Source of the DNA: Sialis fuliginosa
Taxonomy: Eukaryota > Arthropoda > Insecta > Megaloptera > Sialidae
DNA: 64,000 nt
Reading direction: 5' to 3'
Assembly (NCBI GenBank): GCA_961205875.1
Contig: OY540821.1
Location: 434,001-498,000, forward strand
Made by a program: the position numbers and the translations under genes
Notes under the pieces: model-generated
Database searches by the model: none
Seen by the model: only the letters and a program-made list of their open reading frames with translations
What the model was told of the DNA's origin: nothing
Shown here: in pieces, positions 31,299 through 41,032 of the stretch
How the letters are laid out: each line of letters opens with the position of its first letter
Numbering within the stretch: position 1 is the first letter of the stretch

Positions 31299-34174
31299 GG
31301 GCGGGGTAATATAATATTTCATGAATATTGTGTCTAAATTTCAAGTCGATTGGAGCAAAATTGACGTAGTTATGAGTATTTTTGTTTCAACGTAAGTACA
31401 AACGTGCTTATACATGTACTGTATACTTTGTCAATCTACTATATATAACGAAGTGTCCTCACTGACTGATAATCATTTTTTTGACCATTTCCACTCATCG
31501 GAGAACCTTGAAATTTGGTATATACATTCCTTGGGGGTAAAAAATAACAACTAGTGGGCCTTTTTTGAAAATGTTTATAAATGGGGTGACAAGGGGCCCC
31601 CAATTTTTAAAAAAAAAAGTTACAATTTTTTTATTATTTTTTTTATATTCCTTGGGCGATATAATGTAAGGTTCAAATTTCAGATTTAAAAAAAATGAAA
31701 AAAAAGGAAAAAAAAAGTTTTGATGTAAAAAACTATCAAAACGAAAATCGATTTTAGATTTTTTAAATTTTTTTTATATATTTTGGTTAATTGACAACCA
31801 TGAACCCGTGTCTGATTTTTGAAAGAGATATGTTAAAGAGGAGAAAATAAACAAAATACGTTTACATATAATGCGCTTTAAGCATTTACTAAATTAATTG
31901 CAAATGTCGTAACTATGGATACATTATATTTTATTGATTATTTTTAAATGTCAGTCATTTAAAATTTTGAAGTAAATGTGTTTTATATGAAGAATAAAAT
32001 ATGACAAAAAAGAAATATAAAGAACATAACGAATGAAAAATATGCACAACTCTAAAGTAATAAATAATTAAAATTATCGTACATAAATTTGTCAAAAAAA
32101 TTGAAGACAAACAATCACAGCATTCGAATGACTAATATTCGGCATAACATAGGTAATACATTAAAATTTAAAACTTAAAGTTATTGATATATCAATATTT
32201 TTACCCACATAGGTATTTTATTGTATTAATTGTATAAATATTAGAAGAATTTATTTAATTAATAATTAACATTGTCGTAATTTTAAATGATATTTTGTTT
32301 AATTGTTGTATGAATTTGTATATCTGTCTCTGTGATCTGAACATCGTGCGTCAAAAAGTGACAATGTTAATTCAATTTACAACTATATTTGATTTAAAAA
32401 AGGTTCATCAATTTTAATACAAAATATAGGTAGGTATATAATTTTAATAAATCCATACTAATATTATAAATGCGAAAGTGTGTTTGTCTGTCTCTCTGTC
32501 TGTCTGTTACCTTTTCACGGCTAAACCGCTGAACCGATCTTGATGAAATTTGGCAGTAAGATAGCTTGCATCCCAAGGACGGATATAGGCTACTTCATAT
32601 CTCGAAAATGCAACCCCTAAGAAATTGCAAGAGGGTGGAAAAATTTTGATTTTTTTTAGTAATTAATATTTTACCCCCCGTTACATATTAAGGGTTGTAA
32701 TTGGTTTTATTCGATCCGGCGGGAAAAATACTACGGGGATGGAGGTTTTACGGGGAAAACAACCCTCAATCTCGTATAGGAACCAAGATATTTACGATTT
32801 TGTATAATGGAAGAAAACTAAAAATAAGAAAAATTTAATATTTCACCCCCTGTCACATATGAAGGGTTGTAATTGGTTACATTCGATCTGGCGAGAAAAA
32901 TACTACGGAAGAGGGGTTATTAGGGGGACAAAACAACCCCTTATCTTACATAGAAGTCAAGACTTATAATATAAATGCAAAAGTGTATCTCAGTCTGTCT
33001 ATTTTTTACCTGTTCACGGCTAAACCGCTTTACCGATCTTGATGAAATTTGGCAGTAAGATATCTTGCATCCCGAGGAAGAACATAGGCTACTTCGTATC
33101 CCGAAAGTTCAACCCTTAAGGGATTGAAAAAGGGTTGAAAAATTTGTATGGGACATTTTTTTTAGTAAAACATTTCACCCCCTGTTACATATGAAGGGTT
33201 GTAATTAGTTTTCTTAGATCCGGCGGGAAAAATACCACAGGGGTCGGGTATTTATACATGGGGTATATAGAAGAAGAAAAAACCTATCTCGCATAGCAGT
33301 CGAGATATTTGCGATTTTGCATAATGAATGAAAACTAAAATATAGAAAAAATTTATATTTCACACTCTTACATATGAGTGGTTGTAATTAGCTTCACTCG
33401 ATCCGGCGGAAAAAATATTAAGATGGGGGTTACAAAATTTACGCGAGCGAAGTCGCGGGTAGCAGCTAGTGTAGAGTATAAAATTTAGTGTAGCAGTGAA
33501 TATTTAGACATCATGGATGATAGCAACATCCTTTATGGACCTGGCATCGATGATTCAGTGTGAGGTAAGCCGATGAAATTCGCTTATGAACGTTTTATAC
33601 CAGATTTTTTAGTGTTCAAAACTTTAAAGCGTTTTCCCCACAACTCACTTTTTCAAAGTCGGTGCCCCTCATAACGTCAAAACTACTGCACCGATCCTTT
33701 TGAAATTTTGAACACTGTTTCTGTACATAATTTACGAGGTAACGCTGGAGAGTTTTTTTCAAATTTGTTAATAAATTTTATTTTACAATTACAAATTAGC
33801 CGATTTTTTCGCAAAAAATCGCGTTTTTCGCTTCAAAGTGTTCCAGAAAAGTGAAAAATTTAAATTTCGAAAAACCCTCCCAGCGTTACCTGAGGAAAAC
33901 TATTATCTAACGAATGAACTTTGATTTTTTGATTTCGGATGATCCAGCACCAAGTTATGAGGGGCACCGTAATTCTACTTTTTTCCGAGAGACGTCCGAA
34001 TAATTGCTGCCATTGCCGTATTTTTTTAATATTTCTTTGTGAAAATTTTATACAACATTCTTCGAATGTCATTCTTTAATGTACCATTGGTTTTAATAAA
34101 GAGATTTTAACTGTGTCGTCACAAAAAATTCACAAAAACATGCCTTTTTTGTACGAATTAACCTTACCCCGCCC
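31299..34174. mobile_element. 2.9-kb TTAA-flanked TIR element with a nested Helitron
   Basis: TTAA at 31295-31298 and 34175-34178. Ends GGGCGGGGTAA / TTACCCCGCCC. Excision with one TTAA joins ...NEQD to LNHRSDNDDD in frame, so TTAA is the TSD. The interior includes GGATCCTTTTGAAATTTTGA near 33697, related to the 887-bp element at 3195-4081, and a Helitron at 32452-33469. TC-TACTATATATAACGAAG at 31436 may be another Helitron-like 5' end. No transposase ORF recognised. Confidence 0.75.
32452..33469 (+). mobile_element. Non-autonomous Helitron, 1018 bp
   Basis: Begins TC (TCCATACTAATATTATAAAT) after A, and ends with a GC-rich hairpin (GCGAGCGAAGTCGCGGG) a few bases before CTAG, followed by T. 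These are the 5'-TC...CTRR-3' and A/T insertion rules of Helitrons. A (TCTG)n tract and GCTAAACCGCTGAACCGATC are characteristic of an insect family. The interior has two diverged tandem copies (from about 32500 and 33010) and three AAGGGTTGTAATT blocks. No Rep/helicase gene. Confidence 0.8.
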
Positions 34175-34178
34175 TTAA

Positions 34179-34309
34179 ATCACCGTAGTGATAATGATGA
34201 CGATGGCGATGATAATGGTAACAACGGCGATAATGATGATAATGACGATGGTGAAGATGACAGAAGAGACAATGACAATGGTTTCTTTTTATTTTCTGAA
34301 CATGAATAA
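34179..34309 (+). pseudogene. C-terminal acidic tail of the interrupted TE ORF
   Basis: Reads LNHRSDNDDDGDDNGNNGDN... and ends FFLFSEHE with TAA at 34307-34309. The GAT/AAT-rich DNA is an imperfect trinucleotide repeat. In frame with 30940-31298 after removal of the TTAA element, so it is the C-terminus of that protein. An acidic Asp/Asn tail alone gives no function. Confidence 0.55.
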
Positions 34310-34515
34310 CACCTTAAACAAATACCATTGTTTTTGTAAATAAAATTTTAATTTATAAAACTACATATATAAACAATTTAATTATTAAAAAAATAAATAA
34401 ATAACTGTCATATGCCTTTTACTTACTACAAACAACTTTACAAAGAAATATCCAACGTAGAAGTCCAATCATACAGTATCTGATTTGATGCTAGCTTTGA
34501 AGCTTGCCCCAGTGT

Positions 34516-34578
34516 GCGACACGCGGGAAATCGCGAAGCGTATCGACATCGCCCATAGAACTGTCGTGCACAAACAAA
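34516..34578 (+). pseudogene. mariner HTH continuation after the 4.7-kb insertion
   Basis: DTREIAKRIDIAHRTVVHK matches the second HTH helix region of mariner transposases (TxREIAxxLNIsxxTVxxxL). It completes the fragment at 29517-29775. No further transposase is seen downstream. Confidence 0.7.
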
Positions 34579-35002
34579 ACATAAATTATAGATAAGAACA
34601 TTTTCTATATATTTAATCTAAACCATTTTTTTCTACTGCGCACTGCTTCAAAAATAATTCGAAAAATTTAAACATTAACATCAGTAAACATCCATTTCCG
34701 GTTTAATGATGGTTTTCAAAAATAGGAGGTGTACATCTAGAGTACACAAGAATCTTAAGTTTAAAATTTCATGTTTGTAAGTCTCACCGTATTGACTGTA
34801 GAGCGTTCACAGACGCACAGTAAAACACACACACAAACACAAACGTCATTGAGATAATGGTCGTTCGTGATTCAAAGACACTCAAAACGTGTAATTCCGT
34901 TAAAATCTCAAGTTCGAATTTTTACATGGTCAACAGATCACTATACTTTATTTATACTGTTGGACATATTGAAGCTAAAAGAATTATTATTAATATCATA
35001 CC
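34579..35002. other. Gene-free stretch with a hAT-related piece
   Basis: At about 34888-34915 the sequence CGTGTAATTCCGTTAAAATC followed by TCAAGTTCGA matches the interior of the hAT MITE at 26721-27154. A CA-rich tract lies at about 34830. No gene. Confidence 0.4.
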
Positions 35003-35740
35003 TTAACAGGACAGGGCTGTCACATCTGGTATACAGCGGAACGTCCTCCAGCAAGAAAAACAATTCCTTCCGTAGAAAAAACTGTAAGCTTCACCGTTTA
35101 AATTATTTGACAAAAAGTGCGGTCCGATAAGACAGTCATTAACTATGCCCATCCACACATTCAATGAAAATCGCCTCTGAGACCCACGTTTTTCTTTTTG
35201 TTGGGATTTTGTTCCTCTTTGGGATCCCATGAAGTTTAAAAAAAACTTGGGTCTTCGGCATCCCTATGGAGCATAAACCTACAAAAATCTAATCGCCATA
35301 CTGGATTACCTTTATGTATAACTTGCACAGGCGTATAATAGTAAAGGTACTGTTTATGGGAGTGCAGTGTGCTCCACACTTTCCATTGACTAATACCTAG
35401 GCGGTTTGCTTCCATGTTACTAGGGTCTTCTTGAAAAAGTGCAAGAATTTCTTCCCCGTCTTCTGGGGCGTAGAGACGCGGTCGACTAGCATCACTTTGG
35501 CGTCGTTGACTAATGGATTTGTCTGTACGTATTAGGAAATACCCTAACGTTTGGTTGTCGGCGATTAGGGAATCGACGTATGTATTCTGCACAAGCACCC
35601 GTTGCGTTTCCATTACAAAATCCATACACAAATATGATGTCTGCGTTTGTAAATGATTGCCGGGGGCCATCGTCTCGTCTTGGTGGATTCTCCACCGCTG
35701 CAAGAAAGGAAAAATTCGCGAGGATTCACTTAGTTCAGTT
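35003..35740 (-). pseudogene. DD41D mariner-like transposase, N-terminal part (DUF4817-type HTH)
   Basis: Minus strand: [39 protein letters not shown], then after a shift RQSDASRPRLYAPEDGEEIL, NRLGISQWKVWSTLHSHKQY, LDFCRFMLHRDAEDPSFF, and a further shift to SQRRFSLNVWMGIVNDCLI, GPHFLSNNLNGEAY. This order (xYGxxxGNAxxAxRxYxxRFPxR, HTH, FSxNVWxGIxxDxLIGPxFL) is that of insect transposases with an N-terminal DUF4817 helix-turn-helix domain. The region between DPSFF and RRFSL (first catalytic Asp) is deleted. Same group as 15930-16442 and 45538-46330. Confidence 0.8.
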
Positions 35741-35826
35741 AACAATACTCTTACGTGGGCGTAATGAAGTAATCGTAAACAAACTGAGGTAACATAAATA
35801 AGTAAACAAACAAACGAAAACACATT

Positions 35827-36064
35827 TTAATTGTTGAGAGTTTGAAAATTTCCTCGTGTGAATTTGAAAGGTCTAGGGCCCTAGGGTATAATCGGGCCAA
35901 AAATTCACATCCATAGCTGTTTCATACATGGACGTGGCAACTGCAACTTTAAAAGCTGAAATTTGATTAGATTGAGTATTTAGCTTTTTGCAAACTGAAT
36001 TTTTAATACCATGTTGGTCTAGACATGTCTCTAACATTTCTTCGGTTGTATCATTGCTAAGCCT
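35827..36064 (-). pseudogene. LINE ORF1-like protein, C-terminal part
   Basis: Minus strand reads LSNDTTEEMLETCLDQHGIK, NSVCKKLNTQ, SAFKVAVATSMYETAMDVNF, WPDYTLGP, then after a shift RGNFQTLNN and stop. This resembles the C-terminus of ORF1 proteins of Jockey-type LINEs, which end with SxFKVxV...WPxG. The first 85 bp repeat 38228-38312 with about five differences. Confidence 0.55.
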
Positions 36065-37335
36065 TGATCTTTATTTACTTTTGCGGGACTTAAAAAATCA
36101 AAACGAGAATTTTGACAAAATTACATCACAATATAAAGATGTCTGCAAAGAAGTTAAACAAACTTGCAATCTTGCAAAAAAGCAATTTAATATAAATCTA
36201 CTAAATAACTCTCAAAACAACTCTCGAACCATGTGGCAAGTAATTAACTCTAACTACTCAAAAATAACACTAGTAAGCCGATAAATTCTTTACTAATAAA
36301 TAACGTTAATATTTCCGATCCTCTTCAAATTGCATCTGCTTTTAATGATCATTTTAATAATATCGCTTCCCACCTTAACGTACACGTCAAACTGCCTGTC
36401 AACTCTCATAGCCTTTTTCTCTATCCAACTACTTATACTGAAGTTTTTATCGTCATAATGAATCAAAAAACTCCACCTCTGTCGGATGGGACGGAATTCC
36501 AGTTACTGTTCTAAAAAGCTGTGCTTCAGACATAGCCACGCCAATATGTCATATCATCAACAATTGCTTCTCCACAGGAACTTTCCCTGACCTACTAAAA
36601 TTAGCAATAGTTACTCCTATTTTTAAAAAAGGTAGTAAGCATAATATTGACAATTACAGACCGATTTCCATTCTACCAAACATTGACAAAATATTTGAAA
36701 AAATTATTTATATACGTTTAATTTCCTTCCTAACAAAATTTGATATTATAGTTGACGCTCAACATGGTTTAATGCCTAAATCATCTACATCACTCTCTAT
36801 TTATAAAGCTATATCTACTATTTAGAACTGTGGAACAGTAAAACCACCTCCATAGCAGCCTTCTTTGATCTCTCCAAGGCCTTCGACTCTGTTCACATTG
36901 AACTACTATTAAATAAATTAGACACATACGGCATAAGAGGCAACGCCCTCAATCTAATTAAATCATATTTGTCAAACAGATCTTCAAGTACAAAAATTAA
37001 CCACATAATAAACAATAACATAGTAACTATTAAATCTCTTAGTCTCCCTCAAGGGTCGATACTGGGACCAATATTATATCTTTTATTTATCAATGACTTA
37101 CCACACGTTCTAACAGATAAAATGCTTCTTTTTGCAGATGACACTTCAGTCATCTTCAAAGAACCTGAAAACATGTCTCTACGTGAGCACATTAGTCTTT
37201 CCCTACGCCTACTCACTGACTGGTTCAATAATAACAGCCTCAAACTAAATGTTGAAAAAACCCAATACATTGAATTTGGCACCTATGGCAACCTAGGTGA
37301 AATACAATTATTAAATAATGATGTAATTATACCCT
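36065..37335 (+). pseudogene. Jockey/CR1-type LINE reverse transcriptase
   Basis: Plus-strand frames in order: VCKEVKQTCNLAKKQFNINL, TMWQVINSNYSK, GWDGIPVTVLKSCASDIATP, TPIFKKGSKHNIDNYRPISI, LPNIDKIFEKIIYIRL, DAQHGLMPKSST, FFDLSKAFDSVHIELLLNKL, then in frame 36969-37373 LSLPQGSILGPILYLLFIND and FADDTSVIF (the FADD catalytic motif at 37131-37142). RT motifs 0 to 5 are recognisable. At least four frameshifts or stops. The endonuclease and C-terminus are missing. It switches into BEL sequence of opposite strand at about 37335. Confidence 0.85.
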
Positions 37336-37454
37336 GCGAATTTATTTCTTCCGTGTATTCATATGTGAGAATCTGATCTCCAATGACCTTGCTTAAATGC
37401 GTTTTAACCGCCTTGATATTGGCTTCCCATATCCCCAAGAAGTGAGGATTGGAA

Positions 37455-37518
37455 GGGGGTTGAAACATCCATTTGATTCTTTGGTGTTAAAATTCATTCT
37501 GGAGTTTCTGATGGTATT
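37455..37518. repeat. 64-bp direct repeat flanking the captured exon, left copy
   Basis: Identical to 37830-37893. It is BEL integrase sequence (GGGGGTTGAAACATCCATTT...CTGATGGTATT), duplicated on each side of a 311-bp foreign segment. The single, uninterrupted version is at 40225-40288. Confidence 0.9.
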
Positions 37519-37829
37519 TCGGTAACTGGTAGCAGAAAAAGCTTATAAAATAACCGTGAATAACGCAAAATGGACAACCAAGCGAAGGTGTATTCCATGG
37601 AGGAGATCAAGAAGATCGCGCCAAAATACAGAGGCAAGCCCGAGAATTTCAATCCTGATAGGATTGGAGCAAAGAGGGACCGCAAGCCGCGAGGGCCACC
37701 TACATCAGAGCCCCCGAAACCGTCTCACATAAACGAACCGCAAAAACCCACACCGCAACGCAATGAAAGCATTATATCAGATTCTATTTTTGGTATTGAC
37801 GTGAGTGTGATTGCGATCGATCCGAGACA
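37519..37829 (+). other. Captured host-like genomic segment with first exon and splice donor
   Basis: GC-richer than everything around it. It contains 51 bp of possible 5' UTR, then ATG at 37570 opening 77 codons (MDNQAKVYSMEEIKKIAPKY, GKPENFNPDRIGAKRDRK, then a Pro-rich GPPTSEPPKPSHINEP part) that end exactly at a GTGAGT donor (37801). Codon use looks like a real gene. The presence of intron sequence (37801-37829) means genomic DNA, not spliced cDNA, was copied. I do not recognise the protein. It is flanked by a 64-bp duplication of BEL sequence. Confidence 0.6.
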
Positions 37830-37893
37830 GGGGGTTGAAACATCCATTTGATTCTTTGGTGTTAAAATTCATTCTGGAGTTTCTGATGGTATT
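37830..37893. repeat. 64-bp direct repeat flanking the captured exon, right copy
   Basis: Second copy of 37455-37518, identical by eye. Confidence 0.9.
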
Positions 37894-38227
37894 CTGTCGA
37901 ATTGATTAATTGGTACAAGGCATCAAACTCGTTTTTTGCCCCGATAAAGTTCGTGCTGCAGTCGGAGTAGACCGTATCACAGGCTCTTCGAGACCAGGCC
38001 AAAAATATATCAGTGGTTAGGTTCGAAACCAAATCGAGATGGAGAGCTTTTGTCACTAAACAAATAAAGAGGCAAATAGGTGTAACATAGAAAAGGCCTC
38101 CATAATCCACCTCGCAATGAGTGAAGGGTTTTACATCAGTCACGCGTACCGCGGGTAGAGCTGCCATCAATGGAAAGGTGGATTTTTGATTCGTTTTAAA
38201 GCAAAAATTACATTTTCCTAATTGAGT

Positions 38228-38840
38228 ATTTAGCTTTTTGCAAACTGAATTTTTAATACCATGTTGGTCTAGGTATGTCTCTGACATTTCTTCTGTTGTA
38301 TCATTGCTTAGCCTCGATATGAATATATACCTTCTGGATTTCACAGCCGTTATTGTGGTATTTGTTTTATTGCCAATTATAGTTCGCTGGTATGGTCTTT
38401 TTCGTTGCACTAAATTGAATTCTTTTTTTTTTTGGTGTGGGAGTGTTTTCTGTTTCATTGGTGTTTTCTTGGTTGTTGTGATTTTTATCATTGGCTTGTG
38501 TTTTGAGCGTATGGTTGGCTGGAGGAGTTTCTTGTGATCTTCTTTCTGGAACTTTAAAAATGTTAGTAGTGTTGGTACTTCGTTTTGTTATTTTTTAGTG
38601 AGGGTGCATTACTTGGGGTGTTAGGTGTATTACCTTTTGCAGCTGCTTTATTTGCATAGCTTACTTTGGTATCTACGTTTTGTGCTTCTTTTCTTGTAGT
38701 TTCACTTATAGTTTTAGTTGTTACTTTAAGTGTCTCAGTTTTTAGTTGATCGATTTTTATATCTTTTATCTTACTTTCTTCTTGCATTGAGTCAAATTCT
38801 CTGAAATCTAGAATTTTATTAAATCTAATAAACATCTACA
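38228..38840 (-). pseudogene. LINE ORF1-like protein, N-terminal part
   Basis: Minus strand: MFIRFNKILDFREFDSMQEE, KIKDIKIDQLKTETLKVTTK (heptad-like, coiled coil), VDTKVSYANKAAAKGNTPNT, a stop, then KKKEFNLVQRKRPYQRTIIG, TAVKSRRYIFISRLSNDTTE (RNA-binding-like IFxSRLxxDTTxE) and YLDQHGIKNSVCKKLNTQ, where it fuses to BEL integrase. The order coiled coil, linker, RNA-binding domain is usual for LINE ORF1. Upstream DNA is tandemly duplicated. Confidence 0.55.
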
Positions 38841-39545
38841 TTAAAAACTAAAATAATACCCTAATATAACAAAGAAAACTCATATTTTACGTAGTTTCTT
38901 AAAATAATATTAATTTATAAACAAAAAAATAAATAAAACTTTAAGATTAGTTCTTGCCATTTAAGTTAAGGTTCTCGTTTTTGAAATCCATTATCAGGTA
39001 TATATAGAATAAATACAACACACTACGTTGTTAACTGTTAACACCACGAAAGACCAAATTCAAATGCGCATAATAAAATACATTCCCATAGCATCGCGTT
39101 TATGTACATCAGTTCTTAGTTGATCGATTTTTTATCTTTTATCTTATTTCTTCTTGCATTGAGTCAAATTCTCTGTAATCTAGAATTTTATTAAATCTTA
39201 TAAACATCTACATTAAAAACTAAAATAATACCCTAATATAACAAAGAAAACTTATATTTTACGTAGTTTCTTAAAATAATATTACTCTATAAACAAAACA
39301 AAAATAAATAAAACTTTAAGATTAGTATTTACCATTTAAGTTAAAGTCTTCTTTTTTATAATCCATTATCAGGTATATATAGAAAAAATACAACACACTA
39401 CGTTGTTAACTGTTAACACCACGAAAGACCAAATTCAAATGCGCATAATAAAATATATTCCCATAGCATCGCGTTTAAGTACATCAGTTCTTAATTGATC
39501 GATTTTTTTATCTTTTATCTTACTTTCTTCTTGCAATGAGGAGTC
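38742..39545 (-). repeat. Tandem ~375-bp monomers, LINE 5' end (two full plus one partial)
   Basis: CTTGCATTGAGTCAAATTCT at 38781 recurs at 39153 and (diverged) 39530. The units share AACACACTACGTTGTTAACT and CAAATGCGCATAATAAAATA. Each minus-strand unit contains the beginning of the ORF1 frame preceded by the same upstream sequence. This resembles tandem 5'-UTR promoter monomers known in some LINEs. It could also be simple local duplication. Confidence 0.65.
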
Positions 39546-39667
39546 AATTTTTGTAATTAGTTATTTAATCATCAATTGCATATTGACTTGATTATTGATA
39601 AGGACTTCAATATTTCTGTTTAACTCCAAACTTTGACACATTTCTACTTGATTTGCAGTTTTTTTTC

Positions 39668-39795
39668 GTTTCTTTATGATCTGACTTTGATATTTCATTT
39701 GAATCAACTAGTGAATATAATATAATATATTAAAACACAGTGAATGCCTTAAAAATTTGAATACAATTTCGATTCTTTTGGTAATCGTTCTTTTC
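39668..39795. repeat. ~128-bp direct repeat, copy 1
   Basis: CTGACTTTGATATTTCATTT...GATTCTTTTGGTAATCGTTC recurs at 40368-40497 with few differences. Here it leads into the nanos-like fragment. The second copy has the same 3' part but different sequence beyond it. Confidence 0.8.
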
Positions 39796-39998
39796 ATGAA
39801 TATGGCATCTTCGTCTTTATCTCCGCAGATCGAACACTGGTACTGCTGTAAAATTGGGCAGGTCGTGCGCCCATAGGAATTTTTCAGACTGTGCGACATG
39901 TACAATTCTTTTGGCCACTCGTTATTCTTACAAAATACACAGTATGTTTTTTTTTTTGCTTTTAAAATGTTGAAATGGAATGTTTTTGTTTGTAACAT
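39708..39998 (-). pseudogene. nanos-type zinc-finger fragment
   Basis: Minus strand from ATG at 39998: KKTYCVFCKNNEWPKELYM, SHSLKNSYGRTTCPILQQYQ, CSICGDKDEDAIFMKR. The first finger has the exact Nanos spacing C-x2-C-x12-H-x10-C. After seven residues comes C-x2-C-x7, where the next His is replaced by Ile and the last Cys is lost. YMSH and TCPxLxxYxC are hallmark Nanos residues. Nanos is a germline translational repressor acting with Pumilio. This is a broken copy fused upstream, in one open frame, to a pogo-like end and BEL integrase. No introns visible. Confidence 0.7.
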
Positions 39999-40043
39999 AG
40001 TGGTATGTTTATTGAAATTGAATAGATGAATGGAAAAGTTATA

Positions 40044-40108
40044 CAGTAAGACCTCGTCCATCCGGCCTTCGATCAACCGAGTCTCCGCGTTATACGAGGC
40101 AACGGACT
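40044..40108. mobile_element. pogo/Tigger-like terminal fragment
   Basis: TACAGTAAGACCTCGTCCAT followed by CCGGCCTTCGATCAACCGAG resembles the terminus of pogo-type Tc1/mariner elements. TA precedes it. Only one end is seen. Confidence 0.45.
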
Positions 40109-40365
40109 TATTTATTTCTTCCGTGTATTTATATGTCAGAATCTGATCTCCAATGACCTTGGTTAAATGCGTTTTATCTGCCTTGATATTGGCTTCCCAT
40201 ATCCCCGAGAAGTGAGGATTGGAAGGGGGTTGAAACATCCATTTGATTCTTTGGTGTTAAAATTCATTCTGGAGATTCTGATAGTATTCTGTCGAATTGA
40301 TTAATTGATACAAGGTATCTAACTCGTTTTTTGCCCCGATACAGTTCGTGCTGCAGTCGGAGTAG
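40075..40365 (-). pseudogene. BEL/Pao integrase fragment (empty-site copy)
   Basis: Minus strand: VYSDCSTNCIGAKNEL, YQLINSTEYYQNLQNEF, stop, WMFQPPSNPHFSGIWEANIK, THLTKVIGDQILTYKYTEEI. Homologous to 37336-37990 but lacking the 311-bp captured segment and its 64-bp duplication, so it shows the original BEL sequence. At its 3' end it runs into pogo-like and nanos-like sequence. Confidence 0.8.
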
Positions 40366-40367
40366 AC

Positions 40368-40497
40368 CGTTTCTTTATCACCTGACTTTGATATTTCATT
40401 TGAATCAACTAATGAATATAATATAATATATTAAAACACAGTGAATGCCTTAAAAATTTGAATACAATTTCGATTCTTTTGGTAATCGTTCTCCCCA
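40368..40497. repeat. ~130-bp direct repeat, copy 2
   Basis: Second copy of 39668-39795, adjoining BEL integrase at 40365. Sequence downstream (40498-40680) is unassigned. Confidence 0.8.
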
Positions 40498-40624
40498 TGA
40501 ATACGCCAGATATAACGGGCGATACATGTATTTTGTCTTTTGCCTTTGGTTGTAAAAAAAAACATATTGGCTGTTTTTTATCTTGGAATGGAATGAATAC
40601 CTACTCGTATTATCCTTTCATGCA

Positions 40625-40830
40625 AAAAGGCAATAGCATTCGTATGTATGAAGAAGTGAGATTTCCCTTTCTAACAATTTAATTTCTTCTTGGAAATGGT
40701 GTAATTGCACTACCTTGATGATTGTGAGTTCTGCCTTTTCTCGATCTGCATTTGTAATAACTCCTTGATACTGGATAATCTTCGCAAATCTGAGTATATT
40801 GTAAGGGTCCTGTCTTACTAAGGGTATGAA
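40625..40830 (-). pseudogene. BEL/Pao pol fragment (pre-integrase linker)
   Basis: Minus strand ITNADREKAELTIIKVVQLH and HFQEEIKLLE fits the LTxxExxxAxxxIIKxxQxxxFxxEI segment between RNase H and integrase of BEL/Pao elements. Short and flanked by breaks. Only pattern-level support. Confidence 0.5.
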
Positions 40831-41032
40831 TGGTGACAGTATCGTACAAAATAAAATTATATATAATAAAAAAAATACTGAAAAAAAAAATGTGTGGGAT
40901 ATTTTCAGTAACAATGGGACTTCTTTTTAAACTGAATTTATTAATTTCCAAATCATTTATACTTCTTTTCATTAATTACAAAAAAATTTCTTTTTCTTAA
41001 CAAACTAAAAGGTAAACTATTGAAAATTCTAA

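Larger units (their letters stand above)
29776..34515. mobile_element. 4.7-kb insertion with TIR CACTGGGGCAAG inside mariner
   Basis: Left end CACTGGGGCAAG, then CTTCAAAGTTGGCATTAAAT, mirrors the right end (complement CACTGGGGCAAGCTTCAAAG, then CTAGCATCAAATC), about 33 bp with one small gap. The two sides carry consecutive parts of a mariner HTH region, so it is an insertion. No unambiguous TSD remains. Without its nested insertions (a solo LTR and a TTAA element with a Helitron) the original element is about 1.3 kb. It retains a broken ORF (30940-31294 plus 34179-34309). Confidence 0.75.
37336..38225 (-). pseudogene. BEL/Pao integrase, with a captured foreign segment
   Basis: Minus strand from 38225: CNFCFKTNQKSTFPLMAALP, AVRVTDVKPFTHCEVDYGGL (VDYxG with first catalytic Asp), CLFICLVTKALHLDLVSNLT, VYSDCSTNFIGAKNEF (second Asp region), then after a 311-bp insertion WMFQPPSNPHFLGIWEANIK and AVKTHLSKVIGDQILTYEYT. 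This is a decayed BEL/Pao integrase core. An uninterrupted copy of the same region lies at 40075-40365. ORF1-type LINE sequence joins it at 38225, making a chimeric minus-strand frame (37862-38491). Confidence 0.85.

Noticed and set aside
34190-34290. Simple GAT/AAT microsatellite
   Set aside because: It is imperfect and in frame with the preceding TE ORF across the TTAA insertion, so I treat it as an acidic coding tail.
37570-37851. Intact 93-codon gene
   Set aside because: The frame is coding only to the splice donor at 37801. The remaining residues are intron and duplicated BEL sequence.
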